NCBI RefSeq assembly: GCF_000310145.2
Contig: NZ_AMXA01000029.1
Coordinates: 1 to 47,370, forward strand
Length of the DNA stretch: 47,370 nt
Direction of reading: 5' to 3'
DNA from: Thauera sp. 28
GTDB lineage: Bacteria; Pseudomonadota; Gammaproteobacteria; Burkholderiales; Rhodocyclaceae
A program made the translations under genes and the position numbers. The notes under the pieces were generated by a model. That model saw only the letters and a program-made list of their open reading frames with translations, was not told where the DNA came from and did not search any database. Position 1 is the stretch's first letter. Each line of letters starts with the position of its first letter. Shown in pieces: positions 35,242 through 46,577 of the stretch.

Positions 35242-35457
35242 CACGTGCTCCTGCCCAACCGGAGACGATGACCCGCCGACCGCTTCTGCTGACGCTTCTT
35301 ACACCCCCCGGGACTCGATCCTTGGCGGGAGTGCAGTCGTTACCGAAATTTTGTCGCAATCGACAATTTGGCCATAGCTCAGTCGCTATACGTAATGCAA
35401 TGAGCACGCGGCGTAACGACAACCAAGTCCTCACTCTTTCACCGTGAGGATTTGAAA
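35242..35457 (+). promoter_or_regulatory. Leader of the HTH-recombinase gene with two hairpins
   Basis: The first 80 or so bases are probably the tail of the IS256 element. Further on lies TTGTCG-CAAT-CGACAA (35351-35366), a 6-bp inverted repeat that could be an operator. At 35428-35450 TCCTCAC and GTGAGGA form a 7-bp stem with a 9-nt loop; the right arm contains the GAGGA ribosome binding site 7 nt before the ATG at 35458. Confidence 0.5.
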
Positions 35458-37458
35458 ATGCAAGGACAATCACTATATATCAATGAGTTACAAAACCCTC
35501 GTTATTCGATAACGACCTTGTGTAACGACGTCATTTTTCAGGTCACCACTTCTTACGTAGTCGCGGGCTCCAACCTGGAGACCACTGAAGTGAACTTGAC
35601 TTATGACGATTTGAATCAACTTCTACAAACCCATCTCGGACTTGCGGGAGACAATGCAGAGCCCGCTCCGAGCGCAACTCAACAGTTGCGTAATCACAAG
35701 TCGGCGCTCACCGGCTTCCTGGCTTCCGTGGGCAAAACGACTGACGCCCGCGTCGGCATCGAGATGACGACGCGCTTCGACGAGTCGCTACAAACCTATC
35801 TTGACTTGCTCGACGTCGCTGATTGTACGAAACGGGACCGGCGATCGTACCTACATCGGTACCGTGACCTCTTCGCCGCGCATCGCAACGAGGCGCTGAA
35901 GCCCCGGCGAAAAACCACGACCTTGAGCGAAGCGCTCAGAGAAGCGATTGCCAAAAAGGGCGTGGCACCCAAAACCCTCGCCAAGGCCGTCGGTGTAAGC
36001 ACCTCGGCAATACAGCGCTATCTGGCCGGCGCAGTGCCCAACCGACGCGGCATCCCTGGCCTGCATCGCCTTGAAAACGCCCTGGGACTCGACCGCGATA
36101 GCCTCACTTCGCTCGTGAAAGACTCGGATGAGCCTGCGATTGCAGACGCGCCTGAGAACCAGGCGTTTCGGTCTCAGCAAGCGCTCCGGAGCGCAGATCC
36201 GTACTTTCTGCCAGTAGCTGCGATAAGCGAGATTTTCGAGCGCGAGTGGCGCCAGTTTCTGACGTACAAGACCACAGTCACTCCCGGCTTGGAGCGCACC
36301 GCGAAGGGCGTGTGGCGGTGCATCCCCGCGAATACGACGCCGATCGACTCTCCACTCGCGAAGGTCGGAAACACCGTCTGCCCTTCCGCAGCACTCGCAC
36401 TCGAGCGGATTCGAGGATTGCTCGGCTACCTGGCACGGCCGCTCGAAATGGGTGGGCAGGGCATTCCCCTTGAGTCCGCTCAGACGCTCGCATGGCTCGC
36501 GGTGCCCTGGGCGACAAACGGGTACATGGATTTTTTGACGCAGCGCTCAGATGGACTGGTTCACGGCGGGCAGCAGTATTTTGCGGGCTTTGTCTCGTCT
36601 CTTGTGCGCCCGAAAACGGGCTACTTGAGGCAGCGGCCAGAGATGCGATACCGCCTTCCGGAAAATGTCCGACCAGAGACTCCGGAGGGCTGGGAGCGCT
36701 TGTGCGATGATGCCTATAAAGCGGCGCGGCTATGGATCCAGCATGCGAAGGACCTGAGTCGCCGTCCGGACGCGCCCATCGCATCACTGCTCGCACAAGA
36801 AAGCCCATTGCAGCCGGTCATGGCTGCCGTCGGGAGCATCGAGCAACTCGCCGCACATGCCCGCCCCGGCAGCCTTTCTCAGGCGAGGCACAAGCGCGAT
36901 GCGCTGCTGCTTGCTTTTGTCATCTCCAATCCCTTGCGCCTGCGGACACTTCAGTCTCTGACATGGTCAGCGGACAACAGCGGCTCGGTCTATCGCACGC
37001 CCGGGGGCTGGAGAGTACGGCTGAGCAGATCGATGCTGAAAAATGGCGCGAGCAAGGCAGGCACACGATACGACGTCGCGATCGCGGCATGGGTCGGCGA
37101 CATGATCGACGAATACGTAGAAGAGCATCGGGGCACCCTGCTTGGTGACTCCGAGAGCACGTATTTCTTCGTGAACAACCGGGAAGGAAAACCCTGGGCG
37201 CAAATGAGCGTTCATGCTCACGGCCTGACCCGACGCCACGTGCGCGGGACGCATGGTTTCAGCTTGCATGCATTCCGGCACCTCGTCGCGACCGATCTTC
37301 TCAAGCGCAATCCGAACGCAGTCATCACGGCGGCGACGCTGCTCAACGACAGCCTCGAAACAGTGATGCGTAGCTATGCACATTTGCAACGCGACGATTC
37401 ATTTGTCGCGCATCACCAGCATCTCGAGACACTGCGGAACAAGGGTACGGCGAAGTAA
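35458..37458 (+). CDS. Large HTH-containing tyrosine recombinase-like protein
   Basis: 666 residues, about twice the size of an ordinary integrase. Residues 1-65 are an unrecognised beta-rich start. Residues about 75-145 are helical and resemble a core-binding domain. Residues about 156-218 form an XRE-like helix-turn-helix (LSEALREAIAKKGVAPKTLA, KAVGVSTSAIQRYLAG). Residues about 440-655 carry tyrosine-recombinase motifs: SNPLRLRTLQSLTW (Arg), SLHAFRHLVATDLL (HxxR, His604/Arg607) and NDSLETVMRSYAHL (Tyr640; Asn-Asp replaces the usual Gly-His). GAGGA precedes the ATG inside a hairpin. A zinc-ribbon nuclease gene follows after 69 nt. No exact family is known to me; recombination or a defence-linked role are both possible. 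Confidence 0.7.
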   Translation: MQGQSLYINELQNPRYSITTLCNDVIFQVTTSYVVAGSNLETTEVNLTYDDLNQLLQTHLGLAGDNAEPAPSATQQLRNHKSALTGFLASVGKTTDARVGIEMTTRFDESLQTYLDLLDVADCTKRDRRSYLHRYRDLFAAHRNEALKPRRKTTTLSEALREAIAKKGVAPKTLAKAVGVSTSAIQRYLAGAVPNRRGIPGLHRLENALGLDRDSLTSLVKDSDEPAIADAPENQAFRSQQALRSADPYFLPVAAISEIFEREWRQFLTYKTTVTPGLERTAKGVWRCIPANTTPIDSPLAKVGNTVCPSAALALERIRGLLGYLARPLEMGGQGIPLESAQTLAWLAVPWATNGYMDFLTQRSDGLVHGGQQYFAGFVSSLVRPKTGYLRQRPEMRYRLPENVRPETPEGWERLCDDAYKAARLWIQHAKDLSRRPDAPIASLLAQESPLQPVMAAVGSIEQLAAHARPGSLSQARHKRDALLLAFVISNPLRLRTLQSLTWSADNSGSVYRTPGGWRVRLSRSMLKNGASKAGTRYDVAIAAWVGDMIDEYVEEHRGTLLGDSESTYFFVNNREGKPWAQMSVHAHGLTRRHVRGTHGFSLHAFRHLVATDLLKRNPNAVITAATLLNDSLETVMRSYAHLQRDDSFVAHHQHLETLRNKGTAK

Positions 37459-37992
37459 AGGTCGCAACGTGCCACGGAAAGTGGTGCGTGGCGACCCAAC
37501 AACGGGACACACGACAGGGAGGCGACTATGGGTAAGAGACTACAGATGAGCGACTATCAGCGAATTGCCGAAGAGCGGCATGGTCAGTGCATCCACCCCG
37601 CATTGCCAAAACGCCAGGAAAAAGTGTGCTGGCGATGCGCCAGGGGACACGATTTTTCGATGCGCGTCGATAACGTACAAGCCGGCGGATGGTGCCCTGT
37701 ATGCTCACGCCGCCGGCCATGGACCATCGAGCTCCTGCGCGACGCATTGGTCGGTACGGGGATTCGGTGCCTGTCGCAGGAGACCGAGCTGCGAAATAAT
37801 AAAGTGCCACTGCTGTGGCAGTGCGATTACGGCCACACCTGGACGACCGCGCTTGTCAATGTCATCTACCGTGAAAGCGGCTGCCCATACTGCTTGAACA
37901 AAGCCGAAGCGTGGACCCGCGAAGTTTTCGAGGACTTTTTCGACGCGCCATTTCCCAAATGCCGCCCCAAATGGCTCCATGGGCTCGAGCTA

Positions 37993-39097
37993 TTAACCCG
38001 GCAATCAAATAGCTAAATTACTGAGCGTAGCGAACGTACTCATGGCTGAAATACGACCGCACACGATCCGGCATCGCAGCGATGCGTTCCATGCACGTAC
38101 GCGCCTTCTCGAGAAGTGCGGCGGCGGTCCTGGCAATCGGCCCGGAGCGTATCGACGTTTTCAGATCCCGGTTCAGATACTCGTCGGGGTTGAGTTCCGG
38201 CGCATACGGCGGCAGGTAAAACAGCTCGATCTTCTCGGTGTTTTCGGCAGCCCACTCGCGGACACGGTTGGCGCGGTGCACGCGCAAATTGTCGACGATC
38301 AGGAACACCTTACGCTGCGCATCCTGAATCAGGTCCTTCAAGAACACGATGAAGCGCTCGGCATCGATGGCGCCCTCGAAGAACGAGAAGCGCACCAAGC
38401 CCTGGTTGGTGATCGCCGAGATCATCGATGTCGATCCGTGGCGACCGGCCGGCAGTCGAAGCTCAGGCGTCAGCCCCGCCATCGAGTAGCCGCGCACCCA
38501 GTGCGAGTCCTGGCGAATGGCGGTCTCGTCACCCCAGTAGATCTCGGCATCCTCAGTCTTGGCGCGCGCAACGATCTTCGGATACTCGTCCTCAAGCCAC
38601 GCCTTGAGCCGGGCCGGATCCTGCTCAAGCGCACGCTTGACCGGCCGCTGCGGCGTGAAACCCCACCGCCGAAGGTACTCACCGACGGTGCGAATGGGCA
38701 TGTCGATGCCAAAGAGCTGCTTGATGGCGAGCATCACTGCGCGACGATTCCACAGCGCAAACTCAAGCTGAAGCTGGGCGGGATTCGAGCCGATGATCTT
38801 CAAGCGCAGCTGCTCCTCTTGAACCAGCGTCAGAGTTCGTCCCGAGCCATGGCGCCGACCACGTTGCCCGCCCTTGATGACGGCGTCGAGGTCGTCAGCC
38901 TGGGCGCGCCGCGCCCATTTCAAAACGGTACCGACATGAACCCCACACACTTCAGCGATGTGCGTCCATGTATAGCCTTGCTTGCGCAGTACAAATGCTT
39001 GGCGACGAATGTGTTCCAGGGCTTCGGGCGGAAGCTTGCGGGCATCGATCTTTTCCATGCCCGAATTATATCAAAACCTATTTGATTGCCGGGTTAA
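37993..39097 (-). mobile_element. IS630-family insertion sequence
   Basis: 1105 bp. Perfect inverted ends TTAACCCGGCAATCAAATAG (37993 onward and, inverted, up to 39097), flanked by TA on both sides (37991-37992, 39098-39099), the fixed target of IS630/Tc1-type elements. Contains one transposase gene. The identity of the ends suggests recent activity. Confidence 0.93.
38018..39058 (-). CDS. IS630-family transposase
   Basis: 346 residues. An N-terminal helix-turn-helix (GYTWTHIAEVCGVHVGTVLKW) is followed by a winged helix and a DDE domain: YWGDETAIRQD (first Asp), VFLIVDNLRVHRA (second Asp) and YLPPYAPELNPDEYLNRDLK (Glu after NP), the IS630 signature. Apparently intact and in one frame. Confidence 0.94.
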   Translation of the reverse strand: MEKIDARKLPPEALEHIRRQAFVLRKQGYTWTHIAEVCGVHVGTVLKWARRAQADDLDAVIKGGQRGRRHGSGRTLTLVQEEQLRLKIIGSNPAQLQLEFALWNRRAVMLAIKQLFGIDMPIRTVGEYLRRWGFTPQRPVKRALEQDPARLKAWLEDEYPKIVARAKTEDAEIYWGDETAIRQDSHWVRGYSMAGLTPELRLPAGRHGSTSMISAITNQGLVRFSFFEGAIDAERFIVFLKDLIQDAQRKVFLIVDNLRVHRANRVREWAAENTEKIELFYLPPYAPELNPDEYLNRDLKTSIRSGPIARTAAALLEKARTCMERIAAMPDRVRSYFSHEYVRYAQ

Positions 39098-39462
39098 TAG
39101 ATGGCTACTCTGCAGCGTGTGGCCGCGCTTTTGAGTATCAAGGGCGACAGCACTACCAACCGATGCCGCACATGCGCGTCGATGAGCAGCGGCTGGCGGA
39201 AATGCAGGCGCGTGATGCGCGAAAAGCGACCCTGTGCCAGGAGAACTTTGTTTTCCTCCACCCCATTCGCTTTCACCCCAGCGATTGTTATCGCAAAGAC
39301 ACGCTGCAAGGTTATGTCGAAAGTGAGCTTGTCGCGCAGCTGCTGATTGAGCAGAAGCAACTCGCTGACGAAAGTCACTGGCTACATGATTACTGGGCGG
39401 CGCTCGTGACCCGACCCAAAGACCACACTTTGAAGTCGGCGACAGGCCACAACTTCTTATAG

Positions 39463-39641
39463 CCTCGCTCCGAGGTTTCGTTACAGCCCTGGGTGGTTGT
39501 CGCGAACAGAGCGTTGCCTCCTCGGTCCGACCTTGCCGCTCGAAGCCGATGAATCGATGACGCATGAGCGCCAGAGCGCCTTGGCGCGTCAATTTTTCGA
39601 GAATCTGCTGGTGGATCCGCATAGCTCCGCTCCACCATTTT
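39463..39641. other. Intergenic DNA between nuclease and integrase
   Basis: The two genes converge here. No small gene, clear terminator or excisionase was recognised. Confidence 0.5.
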
Positions 39642-40652
39642 CTAGGCCGCAGCCCGTCTGGCCTTGACGAGTTCCTCATCAGTCGGGTTGTAGTAGCGCA
39701 TGGCCATCTGAACGGTTTTCCAGCCCATGATCTTCGCCAGAGTCACCATGGGCATATGGGGGGCAAGTCGGCTCGCCGCTTCATGTCTCAAATCGTGAAA
39801 TCGCAGATCTTCGATCTTGGCTCGCTTGCAGGCACGCTCAAAGGCCTTGCCAAGAACGTTGCCGGTCGGGAAGGCGCAGCCGAACACTTTGCCCGAAATA
39901 TCCCTCGGCAACGACTCCAGAATCTGCAGCGCGCGCATCGAGAGCGGAACAGAGACCAACTCCTGCTCATGCAGTTCTTCTTTCGTCATGACCTTGACGA
40001 CGCCTTTTTGCAAGTTGACCTGATTCCACCGCATGGTTGCCAGGCGGTCTTCGCGAATACCGGTCTCAACGGCCAACTCGATGGCGGCGACCAGCATGTG
40101 CGGATAGGCGCGCGCTTCCCCGGCTGCAGCCAGGAGACGATCTTCCTCGTCACCCATCAAGCGGCGGTCACGACCGGAAGGCGTTTTGGGAGGGCGAATA
40201 CCCTTGATCAGGTTGGGCAGCGGCATCGACCAGTCTTTGGAGGCGTGATTGAAGACTGCACTGATCAAGGCGAGTTCGAGCCGAACTGTGTGCGCACTGA
40301 CCACTTTCAGACGCGCGTTGCGGTAGTCGGCAAAATCCTTCGACCGCAGACTGGCCAGGCTCCTCTTGGCCAGCGGGTGGGACATCCAGTGACGAATACG
40401 CCCCTTCTCTTGTCTTGCCCCGAGCTTTTCTACGGTAACTTCCTCTCCGTAGCGCTCGAGCAACTCGGCGAGCGTCGTTCGCTCAAGCTCGCTTCGATCG
40501 GTGAACACGCCGCGAATCATCTCGGATTCAACGACCTTCGCCCAGTCTTTCGCTTCGCGCTCGGACTCGAAGGTTTTGCACTGTTTTGGGAAACCTTTGC
40601 GGCGGATAGTGACCTGGTACTGATAGTCACCGCGCTTCACGATACTGGCCAT
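39642..40652 (-). CDS. Tyrosine integrase of the tRNA-Leu island
   Basis: About 336 residues from MASIVKRGDYQYQVTIRRKG (ATG at 40652 with AAGG upstream; the frame is open to 40772 but those codons run toward the tRNA). An Arm-binding start and SAM-like domain precede the catalytic core: LAVETGIREDRLATM (Arg), VMTKEELHEQ (Lys region), RFHDLRHEAASRL (HxxR) and MGWKTVQMAMRYYNP (Trp in place of His, then Tyr). It starts 146 nt from the 3' end of tRNA-Leu and reads away from it, the usual place for an integrase using the tRNA 3' end as attachment site. No xis gene seen beside it. Confidence 0.9.
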   Translation of the reverse strand: MASIVKRGDYQYQVTIRRKGFPKQCKTFESEREAKDWAKVVESEMIRGVFTDRSELERTTLAELLERYGEEVTVEKLGARQEKGRIRHWMSHPLAKRSLASLRSKDFADYRNARLKVVSAHTVRLELALISAVFNHASKDWSMPLPNLIKGIRPPKTPSGRDRRLMGDEEDRLLAAAGEARAYPHMLVAAIELAVETGIREDRLATMRWNQVNLQKGVVKVMTKEELHEQELVSVPLSMRALQILESLPRDISGKVFGCAFPTGNVLGKAFERACKRAKIEDLRFHDLRHEAASRLAPHMPMVTLAKIMGWKTVQMAMRYYNPTDEELVKARRAAA

Positions 40653-40797
40653 AAACCTTGCTCCATCAGAATGAATGAGGCGAGGTATAGGCATCACATC
40701 GGCAATTACTGCGCGAGTGCTGCAAAAGTGCTGCAAAAACCCTAGAATGCGCGCTCCCAGCAAGGGGGGCAACTTTCTAAGCTTTTGATTTTATTGA

Positions 40798-40882
40798 TGG
40801 TGCCGGGAGGGGGACTCGAACCCCCACACCTTGCGGCGGCGGATTTTGAATCCGCTGCGTCTACCGATTCCGCCATCCCGGC
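40798..40882 (-). tRNA. tRNA-Leu (anticodon CAA)
   Basis: The minus strand gives an 85-nt class II tRNA. The acceptor stem is GCCGGGA/TCCCGGC, the D-arm contains AATCGGTAGACGC, and the anticodon arm is GCGGA-TTCAAAA-TCCGC (anticodon CAA, codon UUG). A short variable arm and GGTTCGAGTCC in the T-arm follow, and CCA is encoded at the 3' end. Its 3' end faces the integrase and is the presumed island attachment site. Confidence 0.95.
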
Positions 40883-41024
40883 CAGGGACGCGCATTATGT
40901 CCGAACAATCCTCACCCCGGCAAGCACGCTGCTGACCGGTGCATCACGCGACGACGGCAACACGGCAAGTGAAAGCCGCCGACGTGGCACCAACCGCAAC
41001 AGATCCTGGCTTCAAGAATCCATC

Positions 41025-43203
<2,179 letters not shown>

Positions 43204-43258
43204 AGGAACCACTCGCCCTGCGGAGGCATCTGATCCACCCGGGCGCTCGCCCCGCTGC

Positions 43259-43267
43259 TGTTATAAT
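43259..43267 (+). promoter_or_regulatory. Candidate extended -10 promoter of yajC-secDF
   Basis: TGTTATAAT: a consensus TATAAT (43262-43267) with TG one base upstream, 33 bp before the yajC start. No good -35 is visible, which fits an extended -10 promoter. Confidence 0.5.
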
Positions 43268-43300
43268 CGAGCGCTTTTTTGCCAATCTGGAGTTATCAAC

Positions 43301-43624
43301 GTGCTGATTTCCAATGCCTATGCCCAAGCTGCGGGCGGCGACCCCAGCGGCGGCCTGATGGGCCTGCTGCCCCTGATCCTGATGTTCGTGGTGCTGTGGT
43401 TCCTGATGATCCGCCCGCAGATGAAGCGCGCGAAGGAGCACAAGGCCATGGTCGAAGCCCTCGCCAAGGGCGACGAGGTGGTGACCGGCGGCGGCATCGC
43501 CGGCCGCGTGACCGAAGTCGGCGACAGCTTCGTGCAGCTCGAGATCGCCAACAACACCGTGGTCGCCGTGCAGAAGCAGGCCGTCGCCACCGTGCTGCCC
43601 AAGGGCACGCTGAAGTCGCTGTAA
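43301..43624 (+). CDS. yajC: YajC, Sec translocon accessory subunit
   Basis: 107 residues starting at a GTG (MLISNAYAQAAGG). One membrane segment (GLMGLLPLILMFVVLWFLMI) is followed by RPQMKRAKEHKAMVEALAKGDEVVT and a small beta domain, the full YajC layout. It joins SecDF at the SecYEG translocon. The gene lies between tgt and secD as in many proteobacteria. Confidence 0.95.
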   Translation: MLISNAYAQAAGGDPSGGLMGLLPLILMFVVLWFLMIRPQMKRAKEHKAMVEALAKGDEVVTGGGIAGRVTEVGDSFVQLEIANNTVVAVQKQAVATVLPKGTLKSL

Positions 43625-43769
43625 GCCTTGCACGCGCCGGCCGGCACCCAGCCCGCCGGCGCGTTTCGCATCACCCCACCCGCTGCACGATGTGCAGCCC
43701 GCTTCGCGGCCCCGCCGGTGCCCCGCACCGCGAACAACCGCAACGCCCCCCACACCTCTCCCGACGACG

Positions 43770-45623
43770 ATGAACCGCTACCCCCTCTGGAAGAACGCCC
43801 TGATCGTCCTCGTGCTGCTCTGGGGCCTGCTCTACACCCTGCCCAACTTCTATGGTGAAGTCCCGGCGGTGCAGGTCTCGAGCGCCAAGGCCACGCTCAA
43901 GCTCGACCCGGCAAGCACCACCGACCGCCTCAACAGCGCCCTGCGCGAGGCCGGTCTGGCCCACACCGGGATCTTCTCGGACGCCACCAGCGTGCGCGCC
44001 CGCTTTGCCGACACCGAGCAGCAGCTGCGCGCCAAGGACGTGATCGAGCAGGTCTTCAACCCCGACCCGGCCGACCCCTCCTATGTCGTCGCGCTCAACC
44101 TGCTGTCGGCCTCGCCCAACTGGCTGACCTCGATCAAGGCCCTGCCGATGTACCTCGGCCTCGACCTGCGCGGCGGGGTGCACTTCCTGCTCGAGGTGGA
44201 CATGCCGGGTGCGCTCGTCAAGCGCCTGGACTCGACCACGGGCGACCTGCGCACCCTGATGCGCGACAAGAGCGTGCGCCACGCCGGCATCACCCGCGAG
44301 GGCAACACCGTCGTCATCCGCTTCCGTGACGCCGAACAGCGCGAGGCGGGCCGCCGCGCCATCCAGGACGCCACCAACGACCTGCAGCTCGCCGACCGCG
44401 ACGACGCCGCCGACGACCTCAAGCTCGTCGCCACGCTGACCGCGCAGGCGCAGCAGACGATGCGCGACTTCGCCATCAAGCAGAACATCACCACCCTGCA
44501 CAACCGCATCAACGAGCTCGGCGTCGCCGAGCCAGTGATCCAGCAACAGGGCGCCGAGCGCATCGTGGTACAGCTGCCCGGCGTGCAGGACGTGGCCAAG
44601 GCCAAGGACATCCTCGGCCGCACCGCCACGCTCGAGGTGCGCATGGTCGATGACACCCCGGGCGCCGTCGAGCAGGCCCTGGCGGGCAACGTGCCGTTCG
44701 GCACCGAACTCTACACCGAGCGCGGCGGCGCCCCGCTGCTGGTCAGCCGCCAGGTGGTGCTGACCGGCGACCGCCTCACCGACGCCCAGCCCGGCTTCGA
44801 CGGCCAGACCAACGAGCCTGCGGTGCACCTGACGCTGGACGCCGCTGGCGCCCGCATCTTCCGCGACGTCACGCGCGAGAGCGTCGGCAAGCGCATGGCC
44901 ATCCTGCTGTTCGAGAAGGGCAAGGGCGAGGTCGTCACTGCGCCGGTGATCCGCAGCGAGATCGGCGGCGGGCGTGTACAGATCTCGGGCCGCATGACCA
45001 CGGCCGAAGCCAACGACGTCGCCCTGCTGCTGCGCGCCGGCAGTCTGGCAGCGCCGATGGAGATCATCGAGGAGCGCACCGTCGGCCCCAGCCTGGGCGC
45101 CGAGAACATCACCAAGGGCTCGAACTCGGTGATCTGGGGCTTCCTCGCCATCGCCGTATTCATGATCGCGTACTACACCCTGTTCGGCCTGGTGTCGGTG
45201 ATCGCGCTCACTTTCAACCTCGTGCTGCTGATCGCGCTGCTGTCGCTGCTGCAGGCTACCCTGACCCTGCCCGGCATCGCCGCCATGGCGCTGACCCTGG
45301 GCATGGCGATCGACGCCAACGTGCTGATCAACGAGCGCATCCGCGAGGAACTGCGCAACGGCGCCAGCCCGCAGGCGGCGATCTCGGCCGGCTACGACCG
45401 CTCCTTCGACACCATCCTGGACGCCAACATCACCACCCTGATCGCAGGTATCGCACTGCTGGTGTTCGGCTCCGGCCCGGTGCGCGGCTTCGCCGTGGTG
45501 CACTGCCTGGGCATCCTGACCTCGATGTTCAGCGCCATTCTGGTGTCGCGCATGATCATCAACTTCATCTACGGCCGCCAGCGCAAGATCACCAAGCTGC
45601 ATCTGGGCCAGTCGGCGAACTAA
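43770..45623 (+). CDS. secD: SecD, protein translocase subunit
   Basis: 617-residue inner-membrane protein that with SecF uses the proton gradient to pull exported proteins into the periplasm. It has an N-terminal segment (ALIVLVLLWGLLYTLPNFYG), LGLDLRGGVHFLLEVD and a large periplasmic domain. Five C-terminal membrane segments include TLTLPGIAAMALTLGMAIDANVLINERIREE (GMxxDANVLI motif). The ATG at 43770 (MNRYPLWKN) is the family start. Confidence 0.97.
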   Translation: MNRYPLWKNALIVLVLLWGLLYTLPNFYGEVPAVQVSSAKATLKLDPASTTDRLNSALREAGLAHTGIFSDATSVRARFADTEQQLRAKDVIEQVFNPDPADPSYVVALNLLSASPNWLTSIKALPMYLGLDLRGGVHFLLEVDMPGALVKRLDSTTGDLRTLMRDKSVRHAGITREGNTVVIRFRDAEQREAGRRAIQDATNDLQLADRDDAADDLKLVATLTAQAQQTMRDFAIKQNITTLHNRINELGVAEPVIQQQGAERIVVQLPGVQDVAKAKDILGRTATLEVRMVDDTPGAVEQALAGNVPFGTELYTERGGAPLLVSRQVVLTGDRLTDAQPGFDGQTNEPAVHLTLDAAGARIFRDVTRESVGKRMAILLFEKGKGEVVTAPVIRSEIGGGRVQISGRMTTAEANDVALLLRAGSLAAPMEIIEERTVGPSLGAENITKGSNSVIWGFLAIAVFMIAYYTLFGLVSVIALTFNLVLLIALLSLLQATLTLPGIAAMALTLGMAIDANVLINERIREELRNGASPQAAISAGYDRSFDTILDANITTLIAGIALLVFGSGPVRGFAVVHCLGILTSMFSAILVSRMIINFIYGRQRKITKLHLGQSAN

Positions 45624-45644
45624 GGGACAAGGGCAGACAAGACC

Positions 45645-46577
45645 ATGGAATTCTTCCGTCAGCGAACCGACATCCCCTTCATGCGCCATGCGCTGAAGTT
45701 CAACCTTTTCTCCAGCCTCGCCTTCGTGCTCGCGGTGTTCTTCATCGTGCTGCGCGGGCTCAACCTGTCGGTGGAATTTACCGGCGGCACGCTGATCGAG
45801 GTCGGCTACGCCGAGCCGCCGCGCATCGAGGACATCCGCCAGGCGCTCGCGCGCGACGGCTACCCCGATGCGCAGGTGCAGAACTTCGGCAGTGCGCGCG
45901 AGATCCTGATCCGCATGCCCAACCGCGAGGACCTCGACACCAGCCGCATCTCCGAGCGGGTCATGGCCACGCTGCAAGCCACCGAAGGCCCCCAGCCCGA
46001 ACTGCGCCGGGTGGAATTCGTCGGCCCGCAGGTCGGCAAGGAACTGGCCACCGATGGCGCAATGGCGCTGCTGCTGGTGATCATCGGCATCGTGATCTAC
46101 CTGGCAATGCGCTTCGAGTGGCGCTTCGCGGTGTCCGCGATCATTGCCAACCTTCACGACGTGATCATCATCGTCGGCTTCTTCGCCTTCTTCCAGTGGG
46201 AGTTCTCGCTGCCGGTGCTGGCGGCGGTGCTGGCGGTGCTGGGCTATTCGGTAAACGAATCGGTGGTGGTGTTCGACCGCGTGCGCGAGACCTTCAAGAA
46301 GAAGCGTGCCATGGACACGCCGGCAGTGCTGGACCATGCGATCACGGCGATGATCTCGCGTACCGTGATCACCCACGGCAGTACCTTGATGATGGTGGTG
46401 TCCATGCTGATCTTCGGCGGCGAGACGCTGTATTACTTCGCACTCGCCCTGACCATCGGGATCTGCTTCGGCATCTACTCGTCGATCTTCGTCGCCAGCC
46501 CGCTGGTGATGTGGCTGGGCGTGTCGCGCGAGCAGTTCATCAAGCCGAAGAAGGAAAAGGAAGAGGCGGTGGTCTGA
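45645..46577 (+). CDS. secF: SecF, protein translocase subunit
   Basis: 310 residues, partner of SecD. It shows the conserved NLSVEFTGGTLIEVGY, six membrane segments and VLGYSVNESVVVFDRVRE, the D-R-x-R-E motif region of SecF. It starts 21 nt after secD. An intrinsic terminator follows 25 nt after its stop, closing the operon. Confidence 0.97.
   Translation: MEFFRQRTDIPFMRHALKFNLFSSLAFVLAVFFIVLRGLNLSVEFTGGTLIEVGYAEPPRIEDIRQALARDGYPDAQVQNFGSAREILIRMPNREDLDTSRISERVMATLQATEGPQPELRRVEFVGPQVGKELATDGAMALLLVIIGIVIYLAMRFEWRFAVSAIIANLHDVIIIVGFFAFFQWEFSLPVLAAVLAVLGYSVNESVVVFDRVRETFKKKRAMDTPAVLDHAITAMISRTVITHGSTLMMVVSMLIFGGETLYYFALALTIGICFGIYSSIFVASPLVMWLGVSREQFIKPKKEKEEAVV

Larger units (their letters stand above)
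37528..39462 (+). pseudogene. Two-zinc-ribbon PD-(D/E)xK-like nuclease gene split by IS630
   Basis: Codons 1-155 (37528-37992) hold two zinc ribbons of the W-x-C-x2-GH-x-W…GCPxC type (DUF4379-like): CWRCARGHDF…GWCPVC (34-59) and LWQCDYGHTW…GCPYC (97-122). Removing IS630 and one TA joins them in frame to 39100-39462: LEL|DGYSAACGRAFEYQGRQHY, then RDARKATLC and FVFLHPI. D156 with E167-x-Q169 is a typical variant PD-(D/E)xK/Vsr-like active site. The restored protein has 275 residues. AGGGAGG lies before the ATG. As it stands the product ends in LLTRQSNS after the ribbons and lacks the nuclease core. Confidence 0.75.

Noticed and set aside
35320..35345. Similarity of CCCCGGGACTCGATCC to the tRNA-Leu 3' end as a distal att site
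   Set aside because: Only a short CGGGACTCGA-like match that breaks in the conserved T-loop; more likely part of the IS256 right end.
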